Source: Streptomyces sp. NBC_01471
GTDB taxonomy: Bacteria > Actinomycetota > Actinomycetes > Streptomycetales > Streptomycetaceae
Assembly (NCBI RefSeq): GCF_041438865.1
Contig: NZ_CP109450.1
Span: 7,619,501 to 7,683,500, forward strand
Direction of reading: 5' to 3'
Length of the DNA: 64,000 nucleotides
Shown here: piece after piece, positions 17,017-26,338 of the stretch
Layout of the letters: each line of letters opens with the position of its first letter
How positions within the stretch are numbered: the first letter of the stretch is position 1
The notes under the pieces: generated by a model
Databases searched by the model: none
Told to the model about the DNA's origin: nothing
The model's input: the letters and a program-made list of their open reading frames with translations, nothing else
Translations under genes and position numbers: made by a program

Positions 17017-17048
17017 GCATCTCCCTCCTGCCTGCGGGAGGGAGATGC
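17017..17048 (+). terminator. Terminator after excalibur lipoprotein gene
   Basis: Perfect 12-bp stem (GCATCTCCCTCC and complement) with an 8-base loop, about 60 bases downstream of the stop. Confidence 0.75.
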
Positions 17049-17334
17049 GTGGACACGGCAGCCGCGGTCCTTGATCGACAGGGCATCGGGGCCGGTCAGG
17101 TCGGAGCGGTCGCGGTGATGTGGCTCCGTCCGCGGTCGGCTTCGGCGGCTCGGCGCTGGTGCCGGCGGCCGGGGTGGTGCGGGCGCGGGTGATGGCCGTC
17201 GGGAGGAGTGATGCGCTGCGAACCGGGGCATCCCGTACATGTGCCCGGCTAGTCCGTGCCGTACCCGGAACGCAGAGGCCGGCGGCGGACGGAGCGGAGA
17301 GCCGGGGGAGCGGGACGACGAGCGGCGGAGCGGC
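17049..17334. other. Intergenic region before DUF2236 gene
   Basis: Together with the terminator, about 380 bases separate the lipoprotein and DUF2236 genes. The stretch is GC-rich with no convincing ORF, RNA gene or palindrome; it presumably contains the promoter of the DUF2236-kinase operon. Confidence 0.35.
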
Positions 17335-18282
17335 ATGAGCGACAGACCGCGGGCGGCGGACCGACCGGACCCCGGCCTTTTCGGCCCCGGATCGGTGACC
17401 TGGCAGGCACACGCGGACCCGGTCATGTGGATCGCCGGTGTCCGCGCCCTCTACCTCCAGGCACTGCACCCCCGCGCGGTCCGCGGCGTCATCCAGAACT
17501 CGGACTTCCGCCGGGACGCCTGGGGGCGACTGCTGCGCACCGCGAGCTTCGTCGGCACCATCACGTACGGCACGACCGAGGCCGCAGAACAGGCGGGCGC
17601 CCGGGTCCGCCGGATCCACGATTTCCTCGGTGCCACCGACCCCGCGACCGGGGAGCGGTACGGCGTGGGAGAACCGGCGCTGCTGCTCTGGGTGCACTGC
17701 GCCGAGATCGACTCCTACCTCAGCGTCCTGCGCCGCTCCGGCGTCCCCGTCAGCGACGCACAGGCCGACCGCTACATCGACGAGAACCGGGAGAGCGCCC
17801 GGCTGGTCGGGCTCGACCCGGCGGAGGCGCCGGCGGACCGGGCCTCACTCGCCGCGTACTTCGAGTCCGTACGCCCCGAGCTCGCCGCGACCACGGAGTC
17901 GCGTGAGGTCGAGGCATTCCTGCGCAGGCCCCCCGTTCCCGCCGTTCTCGCTCCGGCGCGCGAGGCACTCTGGCGGCAGGTGGCCGCCCTCGCGTACGCC
18001 GCTCTGCCTCCGTACGCCCATGAGCTCTACGGGAGACCGGCACCCGGCCCGGAGACCGTGACCCGTCGGCTCACCGCCACCGGCAACGCCCTGCGCTGCA
18101 TCCCCGGCCGGCTGCGCTGGCAGCTGCCACCTGGCCATATTCTGAGGGCAATGGCGCGCCTGGGCCCGGGCAGCCGTCCGGCGCCGTACCAACTCCGGAC
18201 ACCGGACCCCATACTGGACGGGCCGGGGACGGTGCAGCGACGCGACGGGGGCGACAGCACGAGATGGCGGACACCAGGCTGA
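17335..18282 (+). CDS. DUF2236 / MpaB-family oxygenase
   Basis: A 315-residue protein of the DUF2236 family, related to the rubber oxygenase Lcp and fungal MpaB and probably b-type heme binding. Diagnostic stretches are FGPGSVTWQAHADPVMWIAGVRALYLQALHPRAVRGV near the N-terminus, WGRLLRTASFVGTITYGT, and LLWVHCAEIDSYL. His residues in ALHPRAV and WVHCAE are the likely heme-contact region by family analogy. The ATG has GGAG four bases upstream. It overlaps the following kinase gene by 19 bases, so they are translationally linked. The substrate is unknown. Confidence 0.82.
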   Translation: MSDRPRAADRPDPGLFGPGSVTWQAHADPVMWIAGVRALYLQALHPRAVRGVIQNSDFRRDAWGRLLRTASFVGTITYGTTEAAEQAGARVRRIHDFLGATDPATGERYGVGEPALLLWVHCAEIDSYLSVLRRSGVPVSDAQADRYIDENRESARLVGLDPAEAPADRASLAAYFESVRPELAATTESREVEAFLRRPPVPAVLAPAREALWRQVAALAYAALPPYAHELYGRPAPGPETVTRRLTATGNALRCIPGRLRWQLPPGHILRAMARLGPGSRPAPYQLRTPDPILDGPGTVQRRDGGDSTRWRTPG

Positions 18283-20501
18283 TCCACGGCCGGTACCGGC
18301 TGCTCGAACCGATCGGGCGCGGGGGCATGGGCGAGGTGTGGCGGGCGCGCGACGAGTCGCTGGGCCGCCACGTCGCCGTCAAATGCCTCAAGCCGCTGGG
18401 ACCCCAGCACGACCAGTCCTTCACGCGGGTGCTGCGCGAGCGCTTCCGCCGCGAGGCGCGGGTCGCGGCCTCGCTCCAGCACCGCGGGGTCACCGTCGTC
18501 CATGACTTCGGCGAGTACGAGGGCGTCCTGTACCTCGTCATGGAGCTGCTCGACGGCCAGAACCTCAGCCAGCTCCTGGAGGCGAACGAGCAGCGGCCGC
18601 TGCCGGTGCCCGATGTCGTCGACATCGCCCGGCAGGTCGCGTCAGCCCTCGCGTACACCCATGATCAGGGCATCGTCCACCGGGACCTGAAGCCCGCCAA
18701 CATCATGCGGCTCAGGGACGGCACGGTGAAGATCTGCGACTTCGGCATCGCACGCCTGGGCCACGACATCGGCTTCACCTCCCGGCTCACCGGTACGGGC
18801 ATCGCCATGGGCACCCCGCACTACATGTCTCCCGAGCAGATCGGCGGCGGCGAGATCGACCACCGCAGCGACCTCTATTCGCTGGGGTGCGTGCTGTACG
18901 AAATCGCCACCGGGGCGCCGCCGTTCGACCTCGACGACGCCTGGGCGGTGCTCGTCGGCCACCGGGACACGGTGCCCGAGCCGCCGCGCAGCCACCGGTC
19001 CGAACTGCCGGAGTTCCTCGACCGGGCCGTCCTCGACCTGCTCGCCAAGACCCCCGACGAGCGCCCGGCGGACGCCAGGGAGTTCGGCCTGCTGCTCGGC
19101 CCGGAGACACCCGCCGCCGGGCTGTCCGCGACCGCCGTGCTGGGTCCCGCGGTGCAACTGCCCCCGCGTCTGCCGCCGCTGCCACCCTGGACCCGGTCCA
19201 TGACCACCGGTCACAAGGCCACCGGGACCTGGACGGTCACCTCCACCCCGACCGACCGGGCGACCGCGCTCACCGGCGAGTGGACGACCGCCGGGCCCCC
19301 GCGCGGGGCCGCAGTGGTCCCCGCGGTGTCCACCGGGCAGCGGCCCACCCCGCCGCCCGGTCTGGTGGCCGCGCTGGCGGGCCGTCACAACGCCGGGCTC
19401 AGCCTGAGCAGGCTGGGCCGCTGGGAGGAGGCGGGGGAGGTGCACCGGGCCGTGGCAGCCGAGCGTGAGTACGTCCTCGGCCCCGGCCATCCGGACACCC
19501 TGGCCAGCCGCTACGAAGTGGCCTTCACACTGAGCCGCACCGGGCGGGCGGGCGACGCGCTGCGGGAGTTCAGGCGGGTCGCCGACGGCCGGGAGCGTGC
19601 CCTGGGCGCCGACCATCCGGAGACTCTCACCGCCCGGCAGGAGACGGCGTACGTACTGGGGCAGCTCGGCCGGCACTTCGAGGCGCACCAGGTGTACGCG
19701 GCGGTGCTCGCGGCCCGGGAGCGCACCGTCGGTCCTGACCACCCGGACACCCTGCGCTGCCGGCACAACCTCGCCTTCAACCTGAGCAGGCTCGGCCGGC
19801 TGGAGGACTCGCACCGGATGGCGTGCGAGGTCGCCGCGGCACGTGCGGCCGTGCTCGGTGCCGCGCACCCGGACACCCTGTCGACCCGGTACGAAGTCGC
19901 CTACGCGCTGGGACAGCTGGGCCGCTGGCCGGAGGCTCTGGAGATCTACCGCGAGGTGGCCGCCGCGCGGGAACAGGCGCTGGGCGCCGACCACCCCGAC
20001 ACGCTCGCCACCCGCTACGAGGTGGCCATCAGCCTGGGCCGGCTGGGTCGCAGCGCGGAGGCGCTCGAACGGTTCGGCGCGCTGGTCGGCGACCGCACCC
20101 GGGCCCAGGGGCCGGCCGCCCCGGAGACGCTGCGGGCCCGCCACGGTCTCGGGGTGAACCTCGGCCGCCTCGGCCGGTGGGACGAGGCGCTCGCCGAGGC
20201 GCGCGAGGTCTGCGCACTGCGCGAACAGGTGCTGGGCGGCGACCATCCGGACACCCTGGTCAGCCGCCGCGAGATCGCTGTCGGGCTGGGCTGGCTCGGC
20301 CACTGGCCGGACGCGCTCACGGTCTACCGGGCGGTCGCCGTGGCGCGGGAGCGGGTACTCGGCCTCGACCACCCGGACGCGCTGGCCAGCCGCAACGACG
20401 AGGCGCACTGCCTGGAGCAGCTGGGCCGCGGCGACGAGGCCGCCGGGCTGTACCGCCAGGTCGCCGCGCGACGGCAGCAGCGGAGCGCGCCCGGTCTGTG
20501 A
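18264..20501 (+). CDS. Ser/Thr protein kinase with C-terminal TPR array
   Basis: A 745-residue soluble Hanks-type kinase. The glycine loop GRGGMGEVW is at residues 18-26, Lys40 in VAVK, catalytic loop HRDLKPAN at 139-146 (Asp141), DFG at 159-161 and the MSPEQ activation end follows. All catalytic residues are present. A Pro/Thr-rich linker (about 285-365) leads to about eight or nine TPR_10/12-type repeats of 42 residues with the pattern LGxDHPDTLxxRxExAxxLGxLGRxxEA. No membrane helix is seen, unlike PASTA-type receptor kinases, so it is probably a cytosolic scaffold kinase. It is coupled to the DUF2236 oxygenase by a 19-base overlap. Confidence 0.93.
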   Translation: MADTRLIHGRYRLLEPIGRGGMGEVWRARDESLGRHVAVKCLKPLGPQHDQSFTRVLRERFRREARVAASLQHRGVTVVHDFGEYEGVLYLVMELLDGQNLSQLLEANEQRPLPVPDVVDIARQVASALAYTHDQGIVHRDLKPANIMRLRDGTVKICDFGIARLGHDIGFTSRLTGTGIAMGTPHYMSPEQIGGGEIDHRSDLYSLGCVLYEIATGAPPFDLDDAWAVLVGHRDTVPEPPRSHRSELPEFLDRAVLDLLAKTPDERPADAREFGLLLGPETPAAGLSATAVLGPAVQLPPRLPPLPPWTRSMTTGHKATGTWTVTSTPTDRATALTGEWTTAGPPRGAAVVPAVSTGQRPTPPPGLVAALAGRHNAGLSLSRLGRWEEAGEVHRAVAAEREYVLGPGHPDTLASRYEVAFTLSRTGRAGDALREFRRVADGRERALGADHPETLTARQETAYVLGQLGRHFEAHQVYAAVLAARERTVGPDHPDTLRCRHNLAFNLSRLGRLEDSHRMACEVAAARAAVLGAAHPDTLSTRYEVAYALGQLGRWPEALEIYREVAAAREQALGADHPDTLATRYEVAISLGRLGRSAEALERFGALVGDRTRAQGPAAPETLRARHGLGVNLGRLGRWDEALAEAREVCALREQVLGGDHPDTLVSRREIAVGLGWLGHWPDALTVYRAVAVARERVLGLDHPDALASRNDEAHCLEQLGRGDEAAGLYRQVAARRQQRSAPGL

Positions 20502-20618
20502 GGCGGCGCCGTGCGGTCCCCGCTCAGCAGTGAGAAGGACAGGGCCCTGCCCGGTCCGTGACGTCCGCCAACACGGCGAAGTCGGCGCGGAGATCGAAGA
20601 ACCGGACAGGGCCGGGCG

Positions 20619-21365
20619 TCAGGACCCGATCGGGTTGACGTACGTCGCCGGGTGGGTGGCGCCGTCCTGCTTGGTGATCGCGCCGCCGAACGGCCACTTC
20701 AGCGAGAACTGGCTCTCCTCGTTGGGCGGGGTGATCCGTACCAGGCCGGGCTGGAAGGTGCCCGACCCCTTCTCCGTGGTCGCGCCGAGCGTGATGCTGA
20801 AGTCGGTGGTGTCACCCGGCGAAAGCGAGATCGTGGTGACCGGCTTCGTGGAGCGCGTCAGCGACCACGTGCCGTCGGACGCCTGGTTGCCGACCAGGTC
20901 GACGCCGGGGAAGCCGGTCAGCGTGCAGGTGCGCTTGCCGATGTTGGTGAACGCCACCGACGCCTGCGTCTGGTTGTCGGACTTCATGTCCGGTACGGCG
21001 TCGCCGCCCGTGGCGAAGGCCGCCTTCAGACCGGCCGTCCGGCAGCGCGACGACGCGGAAGCACCCGCCGCCGCGGCCTTGCCGCCGGTGGAGGAGGAGC
21101 TGTTCGACGCCTTCGTACCGCCGTTGACCGCGGAGGCGCCGGCGCCCGAACTGCCGGAGGCCGAGCTGCTGGAGCTGTCCGAGCCGTCGCCGGCCGCGCT
21201 CTTGCCCGAGGTGGCGCTGTCGGAAGAGGAGGCCGATGAGGAGTCCTTGGCATCCGACGCCTTGTCGTCGGACGAGGACGAACAGGCGGCGGCGCCCAGG
21301 CTGAGCGCGGTGACGGCGAGGAGGGCAGCCATCCGGCGCGGGAGTCGGTTCAGCTGTGTTGTCAT
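20619..21365 (-). CDS. DUF4232 lipoprotein
   Basis: A 248-residue secreted lipoprotein. The signal peptide ends at lipobox LGAAAC. A serine/glycine-rich low-complexity linker of about 85 residues follows, then a DUF4232 domain (about residues 120-248; SRCRTAGLKAAF..CTLTGFPGVDLV..SLSPGDTTDF) with two cysteines probably joined by a disulfide. Such proteins are abundant in Streptomyces envelopes and have no assigned function. The start at 21365 is the first Met before a good signal peptide. It is convergent with the kinase gene. Confidence 0.85.
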   Translation of the reverse strand: MTTQLNRLPRRMAALLAVTALSLGAAACSSSSDDKASDAKDSSSASSSDSATSGKSAAGDGSDSSSSSASGSSGAGASAVNGGTKASNSSSSTGGKAAAAGASASSRCRTAGLKAAFATGGDAVPDMKSDNQTQASVAFTNIGKRTCTLTGFPGVDLVGNQASDGTWSLTRSTKPVTTISLSPGDTTDFSITLGATTEKGSGTFQPGLVRITPPNEESQFSLKWPFGGAITKQDGATHPATYVNPIGS

Positions 21366-21531
21366 GAGTGTGGGGCCCCTGGCATCGTGAGTAAGTGATC
21401 TTCGCCCTTTTACCACGCCGTGGCAGTGGGGTCAGTTGCAGGGAGATGCGAATCCCTGTATGTGACATGGATCTCGCTGCCAGGGAGGACCGGCCGCGCT
21501 GAACGCCCTTGACCAGGTGTCACCCACCGGA

Positions 21532-23373
21532 TCAGTCCTCGGAACGTACCCAGCCGGCCGCCTCGATCCGGGCCGCGTCGGCCGCCCGGGTCTCGTCGAA
21601 GACCGTACGGCGGCCGTCGCCCACCACGATGCCGGTGACGTACGCCCCGCGGCCCACGTACAGCTGATCGGTCGTGTAGCGCCAGCGCAGCCGGACTTCC
21701 CTGCCGCGCCACGCCGTCAGATCCGCGTCCAGCCGGTGCCAGACGCGCCCCGACCAGCCGTCCACCGAGCCCGCCGGACGGGCCTCGGCCGCCTGACCCC
21801 CGACGGTGGTGGAGAAGGGCACTGGATGCCAGGCCGCACCCGCGTCCACCGAGGCCTCCAGGAACAGGACATCGGCGTGCGGCTCGCTGTCCCACCACAC
21901 CGAGGCGCCGAGACGCGCCCGCCCGGACGCCGGGACGACCACGGGCAGGGTCAGGGTGGCCGTCGCCGAGCTCGCCATACCGGAGAACCAGGCCGTGTGC
22001 CCGTGCGCGGGCCGCACCGGCACCGCCCGCGCCAGGCTGTTGCCCGCCTGGACCCGGGGAGCGCTCCCCGTACGCCAGTTGCGCACCGGATGGACCGAGT
22101 TGCCCAGCATGATCAGGAAGGAGTCGGTGGACGGGTCGAGCACCAGGCTGGTACCGGTGAACCCGGTGTGGCCCGCGGTGCGCGGAGTGGCCATCGCGCC
22201 CATGTACCAGTGCTGGTAGAGCTCGAAGCCCAGGCCGTGATTGTCCCCGGGGAACGCGGTGTTGAAGTCGGTGAACAGCAGGTCGACGGAGTCGGGCCGC
22301 AGGATGCGGGCCCGCCCGTACGCGCCGCCGTTCAGCAGGGTGCGGGCCAGGACCGCCAGATCCCAGGCGCAGGAGAAGACTCCGGCGTGACCGGCCACGC
22401 CGCCGAAACTGTAGGCGTTCTCGTCGTGCACCTCGCCCCAGACCAGCCCGCGGTCGAGGCCCGACCAGGGTGGTCTGGCATCCTCGGTGGCCGCGATCTC
22501 CGGCTTCCAGGATGCGGGCGGGTTGTAGCGCGTGCGGTGCATCCCGAGCGGAGCGGTGATCCCTTCACGGACCAGCACGTCCAGCGTGCGCCCGGTGATC
22601 CTCTCCAGGACCAGCTGCATCGAGATGAGATTGAGGTCGGAGTAGAGGTACGCGGTGCCGGGGGCGTTGATCGGCGCCTCGTTCCACAGCATCCGCAGCT
22701 TCCCCTCCCGCGTCGGCTCCTTGTACAGCGCCAGCGTCGCGCGGAAACCGGAGGTGTGCGTGAGCAGCTGGCGTACCGTCATGTCCGCCTTGCCGGCCGC
22801 GCCGAACCCGGGGAGGTACGAGGCGACCTTCGCGGCCGGCTCCAGTGCGCCCCGTTCGATCTGCTGCACCGCGACGAGGGACGTGAAGAGCTTGGAGACG
22901 GAGGCCAGGTCGTAGAGGGTGTCCCGGTCCGCCGCGATCTGCTGGTCCGGGGGGAACTCCACACCTGTGTCGGACTTCTCGTCGTACGCCGAATAGCGCA
23001 CCGCCTGCCCGATCGGCTCGTGAAGTGCCACCGTGCCGCCGCGCCCGGCGAGCAGTACGGCGCTCGCGTACCACGGATGGGTGGGGGAGGGGCCGAGGAA
23101 CGCCCTGGCGTCACCGACCAGTTGGCGCAGTTGGCCGGGGAGCAGTCCGGCCTGCTCGGGGGTGCCGCGGCGGAGCACCGTACGCCCGGACCGGGAGCCG
23201 GGCCCCGCAGCGCCGGAGCCCGCCGAGCCGGACCCCGGACCCGCAGCCCGTCCAGCGGCTGCGGCTGCCGGACCCAGCGGGAGGGAGGCCAGCGCGAGCG
23301 CCCCTCCCAGGGCCAGCATCCCGCCGCCCAGCCGGCGCCTGCTGATCTCCCCGCCCGCAGCGTTGCCGCTCAT
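21532..23373 (-). CDS. Secreted serine hydrolase (class C beta-lactamase fold) with C-terminal beta-sandwich
   Basis: A 613-residue exported enzyme. The start MSGNAAGGEISRRRLGGGMLALGG has a twin-arginine-type motif, so Tat export is likely. The catalytic domain (about residues 65-430) has the nucleophile motif SVSK (about residue 158), the YSD that replaces YxN, and HTGFTG late in the domain; LLTHTSGF is typical of EstB/penicillin-binding-protein-like hydrolases. Residues about 460-613 resemble a jelly-roll/MAM-like binding domain. It could be a peptidase or esterase. AAGGAG seven bases upstream fixes the ATG. A 22-bp operator lies 109 bases upstream, but nearer the divergent gene. Confidence 0.85.
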   Translation of the reverse strand: MSGNAAGGEISRRRLGGGMLALGGALALASLPLGPAAAAAGRAAGPGSGSAGSGAAGPGSRSGRTVLRRGTPEQAGLLPGQLRQLVGDARAFLGPSPTHPWYASAVLLAGRGGTVALHEPIGQAVRYSAYDEKSDTGVEFPPDQQIAADRDTLYDLASVSKLFTSLVAVQQIERGALEPAAKVASYLPGFGAAGKADMTVRQLLTHTSGFRATLALYKEPTREGKLRMLWNEAPINAPGTAYLYSDLNLISMQLVLERITGRTLDVLVREGITAPLGMHRTRYNPPASWKPEIAATEDARPPWSGLDRGLVWGEVHDENAYSFGGVAGHAGVFSCAWDLAVLARTLLNGGAYGRARILRPDSVDLLFTDFNTAFPGDNHGLGFELYQHWYMGAMATPRTAGHTGFTGTSLVLDPSTDSFLIMLGNSVHPVRNWRTGSAPRVQAGNSLARAVPVRPAHGHTAWFSGMASSATATLTLPVVVPASGRARLGASVWWDSEPHADVLFLEASVDAGAAWHPVPFSTTVGGQAAEARPAGSVDGWSGRVWHRLDADLTAWRGREVRLRWRYTTDQLYVGRGAYVTGIVVGDGRRTVFDETRAADAARIEAAGWVRSED

Positions 23374-23481
23374 CCCAGCACTCCTTGAAAGTATCTTTCG
23401 GGGCTCGATCGACTGCGGAAACTTTCTGCCATCGGTCCGGGGGTGTCAACCCTCGTGCCGCGTGTCCCCGGCGCTCCAAAG

Positions 23482-23503
23482 AATCTGACACAGCATCAGA
23501 AAA
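23482..23503. promoter_or_regulatory. 22-bp operator, copy A (AATCTGAC-N6-TCAGAAAA)
   Basis: AATCTGAC and TCAGAAAA flank a six-base spacer, giving an imperfect palindrome 41 bases before the nitronate-monooxygenase-like start. The same 8+8 flanks at identical spacing occur at 36946-36967. A shared transcription factor is inferred. Confidence 0.6.
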
Positions 23504-23543
23504 GCTCTTCCCTCGGCTGCTCCGCTGGGGCATCCTGCGCCCC

Positions 23544-24650
23544 ATGGAGACGGAGCTGAGCAAGAAACTGGGGATCGAGCACGCAATCTTCGGCTTCACG
23601 CCCTTTCCCGCCGTGGCCGCCGCCATCACCCGGGCCGGCGGATTCGGGGTACTCGGAGCGGTCCGCTACACCGCCCCCGACGAACTGGCGCGTGATCTCG
23701 ACTGGATGCAGGACCACACCGGCGGACTGCCGTACGGCCTCGATGTCGTCATGCCCGCGAAAAAGGTGGAGGGGGTGACGGAGGCCGAGGTCGAGGCGAT
23801 GATCCCGGAGGGGCACCGCCGGTTCGTCGAGGAGACCCTCGCCAAACACGGGGTCCCCGAGCTCCCCGAGGGCGAGCCCTCCGGCTGGCGGATCACCGGG
23901 TGGATGGAGCAGGTCGCCCGAAACCAGCTCGACGTCGCCTTCGACTATCCGATCAAACTGCTCGCCAACGCCCTCGGCTCACCGCCCGCCGACGTCATCG
24001 AGCGCGCCCACCGCCACGGTGTCCTGGTCGCGGCACTGGCCGGCAGCGCCAAGCACGCCCGGCGCCACGCCGACGCCGGCATCGACATCGTCGTCGCCCA
24101 GGGGTACGAGGCGGGCGGCCACACCGGCGACATCGCCTCCATGGTGCTCACCCCCGACGTGGTCGACGCCGTGTCCCCGCTGCCGGTGCTGGCCGCCGGC
24201 GGGATCGGCAGCGGGGAGCAGATCGCCGCGGGCATCGCACTCGGCGCCCAGGGCGTCTGGCTCGGCTCGCTCTGGCTCACCACCACCGAGGCCGAGATGC
24301 ACTCCCGCGCCCTCACCCGGAAGCTCATCGAAGCGGGCTCCGGCGACACCGTGCGCTCCCGCGCCCTCACCGGCAAACCCGCCCGTCAGCTCCGTACCGA
24401 ATGGACCGACGCCTGGGACGACCCCGCAGGACCGGCCACCCTCCCCATGCCGCTCCAGGGTCTGCTCGTCGCCGACGCGGTCTCCCGGATCCAGAAGTAC
24501 GAGATCGCCCCGCTGCTCGGCACCCCGGTGGGCCAGATCGTCGGCCGCATGAACTCCGAACGCGGCGTCCAGGAGGTCTTCGACGAGCTGACCCGCGGTT
24601 TCGAGCGGGCCGTCGACCGGATCAACCGCATCGCAGGACGGAGTCACTGA
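23544..24650 (+). CDS. Nitronate monooxygenase-family flavin oxidoreductase
   Basis: A 368-residue TIM-barrel FMN protein of the 2-nitropropane dioxygenase/NMO family. Flavin-binding blocks are GFGVLGAVRY (about 32-41), VAQGYEAGGHTGD (about 187-199) and LAAGGIGSGEQIAAGIALGAQGVWLGS (about 217-243). Members linked to acyl-CoA synthetases in actinobacteria, such as IpdC of steroid ring degradation, act on CoA thioesters rather than nitroalkanes. The stop overlaps the next gene's start (TGATG), so the enzyme probably works with that synthetase. No ribosome site precedes the ATG, and leaderless translation is possible. The upstream operator suggests shared control with the 37-41 kb operon. Confidence 0.85.
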   Translation: METELSKKLGIEHAIFGFTPFPAVAAAITRAGGFGVLGAVRYTAPDELARDLDWMQDHTGGLPYGLDVVMPAKKVEGVTEAEVEAMIPEGHRRFVEETLAKHGVPELPEGEPSGWRITGWMEQVARNQLDVAFDYPIKLLANALGSPPADVIERAHRHGVLVAALAGSAKHARRHADAGIDIVVAQGYEAGGHTGDIASMVLTPDVVDAVSPLPVLAAGGIGSGEQIAAGIALGAQGVWLGSLWLTTTEAEMHSRALTRKLIEAGSGDTVRSRALTGKPARQLRTEWTDAWDDPAGPATLPMPLQGLLVADAVSRIQKYEIAPLLGTPVGQIVGRMNSERGVQEVFDELTRGFERAVDRINRIAGRSH

Positions 24651-26212
24651 TGGCAGCGACGGACAGCCAGACCCCCAACGGCTTCTGGGCCCAGGCCACC
24701 GCGGACCCCGGCCGCACGGTCGTGATCGCACCCGACGGCGAGGAGTGGAGCGCCGGACGGCTGCACACGGCCGTCAACCAGCTGGTGCACGGACTGCGGG
24801 ACGCGGGTCTGGAGCGCGGGGACGCCTTCGCGGTCGTCCTGCCGAACGGCGTCGAGTTCCTCACCGCGTATCTCGCAGCCTCCCAGGCCGGTCTCTATCT
24901 GGTGCCGGTCAACCACCACTTCGTCGGACCGGAGATCGCCTGGATCGTCTCCGACTCCGGGGCCAAGGTCCTCATCGCGCACGAGCGGTTCGCCGAAGCG
25001 GCCGCGGCGGCGGCCGACGAGGCCGGGCTCCCCGCCACCCACCGGTACGCGGTCGGCGCCATACCGGGCTTCCGTCCGTACGCCCAACTCCCCGGCGGGC
25101 AGCCCGGATCCGTACCCGAGGGCCGCACCCTCGGCTGGGTGATGAACTACACCTCGGGCACCACAGGGCGGCCCCGCGGTATCCGCCGCCCGCTGCCGGG
25201 CAAGCTGCCGGAGGAGACCTACCTCGGCGGGTTCCTCGGAATCTTCGGGATCAGGCCCTTCGAGGGCAACGTGCATCTCGTGTGCTCGCCGCTCTACCAC
25301 ACGGCCGTGCTCCAGTTCGCCGGCGCGGCCCTGCACATCGGCCACCCGCTGGTCCTGATGGACAAGTGGACGCCCGAGTCGATGCTGCGCGTCATCGACG
25401 CGCACCGGTGCACCCACACCCACATGGTCCCGACCCAGTTCCACCGCCTCCTCGCCCTGCCCGACGAGGTCAAGGAGCGGTACGACGTGACGTCGATGCG
25501 CCACGCCATCCACGGCGCCGCGCCCTGCCCCGACCACGTCAAGCGGGCGATGATCGAGTGGTGGGGCCACTGCGTCGAGGAGTACTACGCGGCCAGCGAG
25601 GGCGGCGGCGCCTTCGCCACCGCCGAGGACTGGCTGAAGAAGCCGGGCACCGTCGGGAAGGCCTGGCCCATCAGCGAACTCGCCGTCCACGACGACGACG
25701 GCAACCGGCTGCCGCCCGGCGAACTCGGCACCGTGTACATGAAGATGTCCACCGGCGGCTTCAGCTACCACAAGGACGATGCCAAGACGGCGAAGAACCG
25801 CATCGGTGACTTCTTCACCGTCGGCGACCTGGGCCTCCTCGACGAGGACGGCTACCTCTTCCTCCGCGACCGCAAGATCGACATGATCATCTCAGGCGGG
25901 GTCAACATCTACCCGGCCGAGATCGAGTCCGCGCTGCTCACCCACCCGGCGGTCGCCGACGCCGCCGCCTTCGGCATCCCCCACGCCGACTGGGGCGAGC
26001 AGGTCAAGGCCGTCATCGAACCGGCCGAGGGCGCCGAGCCCGGCGAGGCGCTCGCCGCCGAGATCCTCGCGCACTGCGAGGCCCGGCTCGCCGGGTACAA
26101 ACGCCCCAGGACCGTCGACTTCATCGAGACGATGCCCCGCGACCCCAACGGCAAGCTCTACAAGCGCCGGCTGCGCGAACCGTACTGGGAGGGACACGAG
26201 CGCGCCCTCTGA
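24650..26212 (+). CDS. Acyl-CoA synthetase (FadD-type), NMO operon
   Basis: A 520-residue ANL-family adenylating enzyme forming acyl-AMP and then acyl-CoA. The P-loop core YTSGTTGRPRGIRR is at about residues 165-178. Later motifs include YYAASEGGG, GDLGLLDEDGYLFLRDRKIDMI and the C-terminal catalytic lysine in PRDPNGKLYKRRLR. The start ATG overlaps the previous stop by one base, a tight translational coupling. The substrate is not deducible, but genome context favours a branched, steroid-like or isoprenoid acid over simple fatty acids. Two more synthetases of different subtype lie within 12 kb. Confidence 0.92.
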   Translation: MAATDSQTPNGFWAQATADPGRTVVIAPDGEEWSAGRLHTAVNQLVHGLRDAGLERGDAFAVVLPNGVEFLTAYLAASQAGLYLVPVNHHFVGPEIAWIVSDSGAKVLIAHERFAEAAAAAADEAGLPATHRYAVGAIPGFRPYAQLPGGQPGSVPEGRTLGWVMNYTSGTTGRPRGIRRPLPGKLPEETYLGGFLGIFGIRPFEGNVHLVCSPLYHTAVLQFAGAALHIGHPLVLMDKWTPESMLRVIDAHRCTHTHMVPTQFHRLLALPDEVKERYDVTSMRHAIHGAAPCPDHVKRAMIEWWGHCVEEYYAASEGGGAFATAEDWLKKPGTVGKAWPISELAVHDDDGNRLPPGELGTVYMKMSTGGFSYHKDDAKTAKNRIGDFFTVGDLGLLDEDGYLFLRDRKIDMIISGGVNIYPAEIESALLTHPAVADAAAFGIPHADWGEQVKAVIEPAEGAEPGEALAAEILAHCEARLAGYKRPRTVDFIETMPRDPNGKLYKRRLREPYWEGHERAL

Positions 26213-26338
26213 CCTCGCCGCACGGAGCCTGTGCGCCTCGGCGCGGAGCCTGCCGCCCGGCACCTGACCCGAACGTGAGGCCCCGGGTCCGGGCGCGCCC
26301 ACCGGGCAGTCGCTGATCATCTCTGTCAGCGTGGCCCC

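Noticed and set aside
21517..23388. 623-residue rightward ORF
   Set aside because: Opposite strand of the serine hydrolase, which has signal peptide and catalytic motifs.
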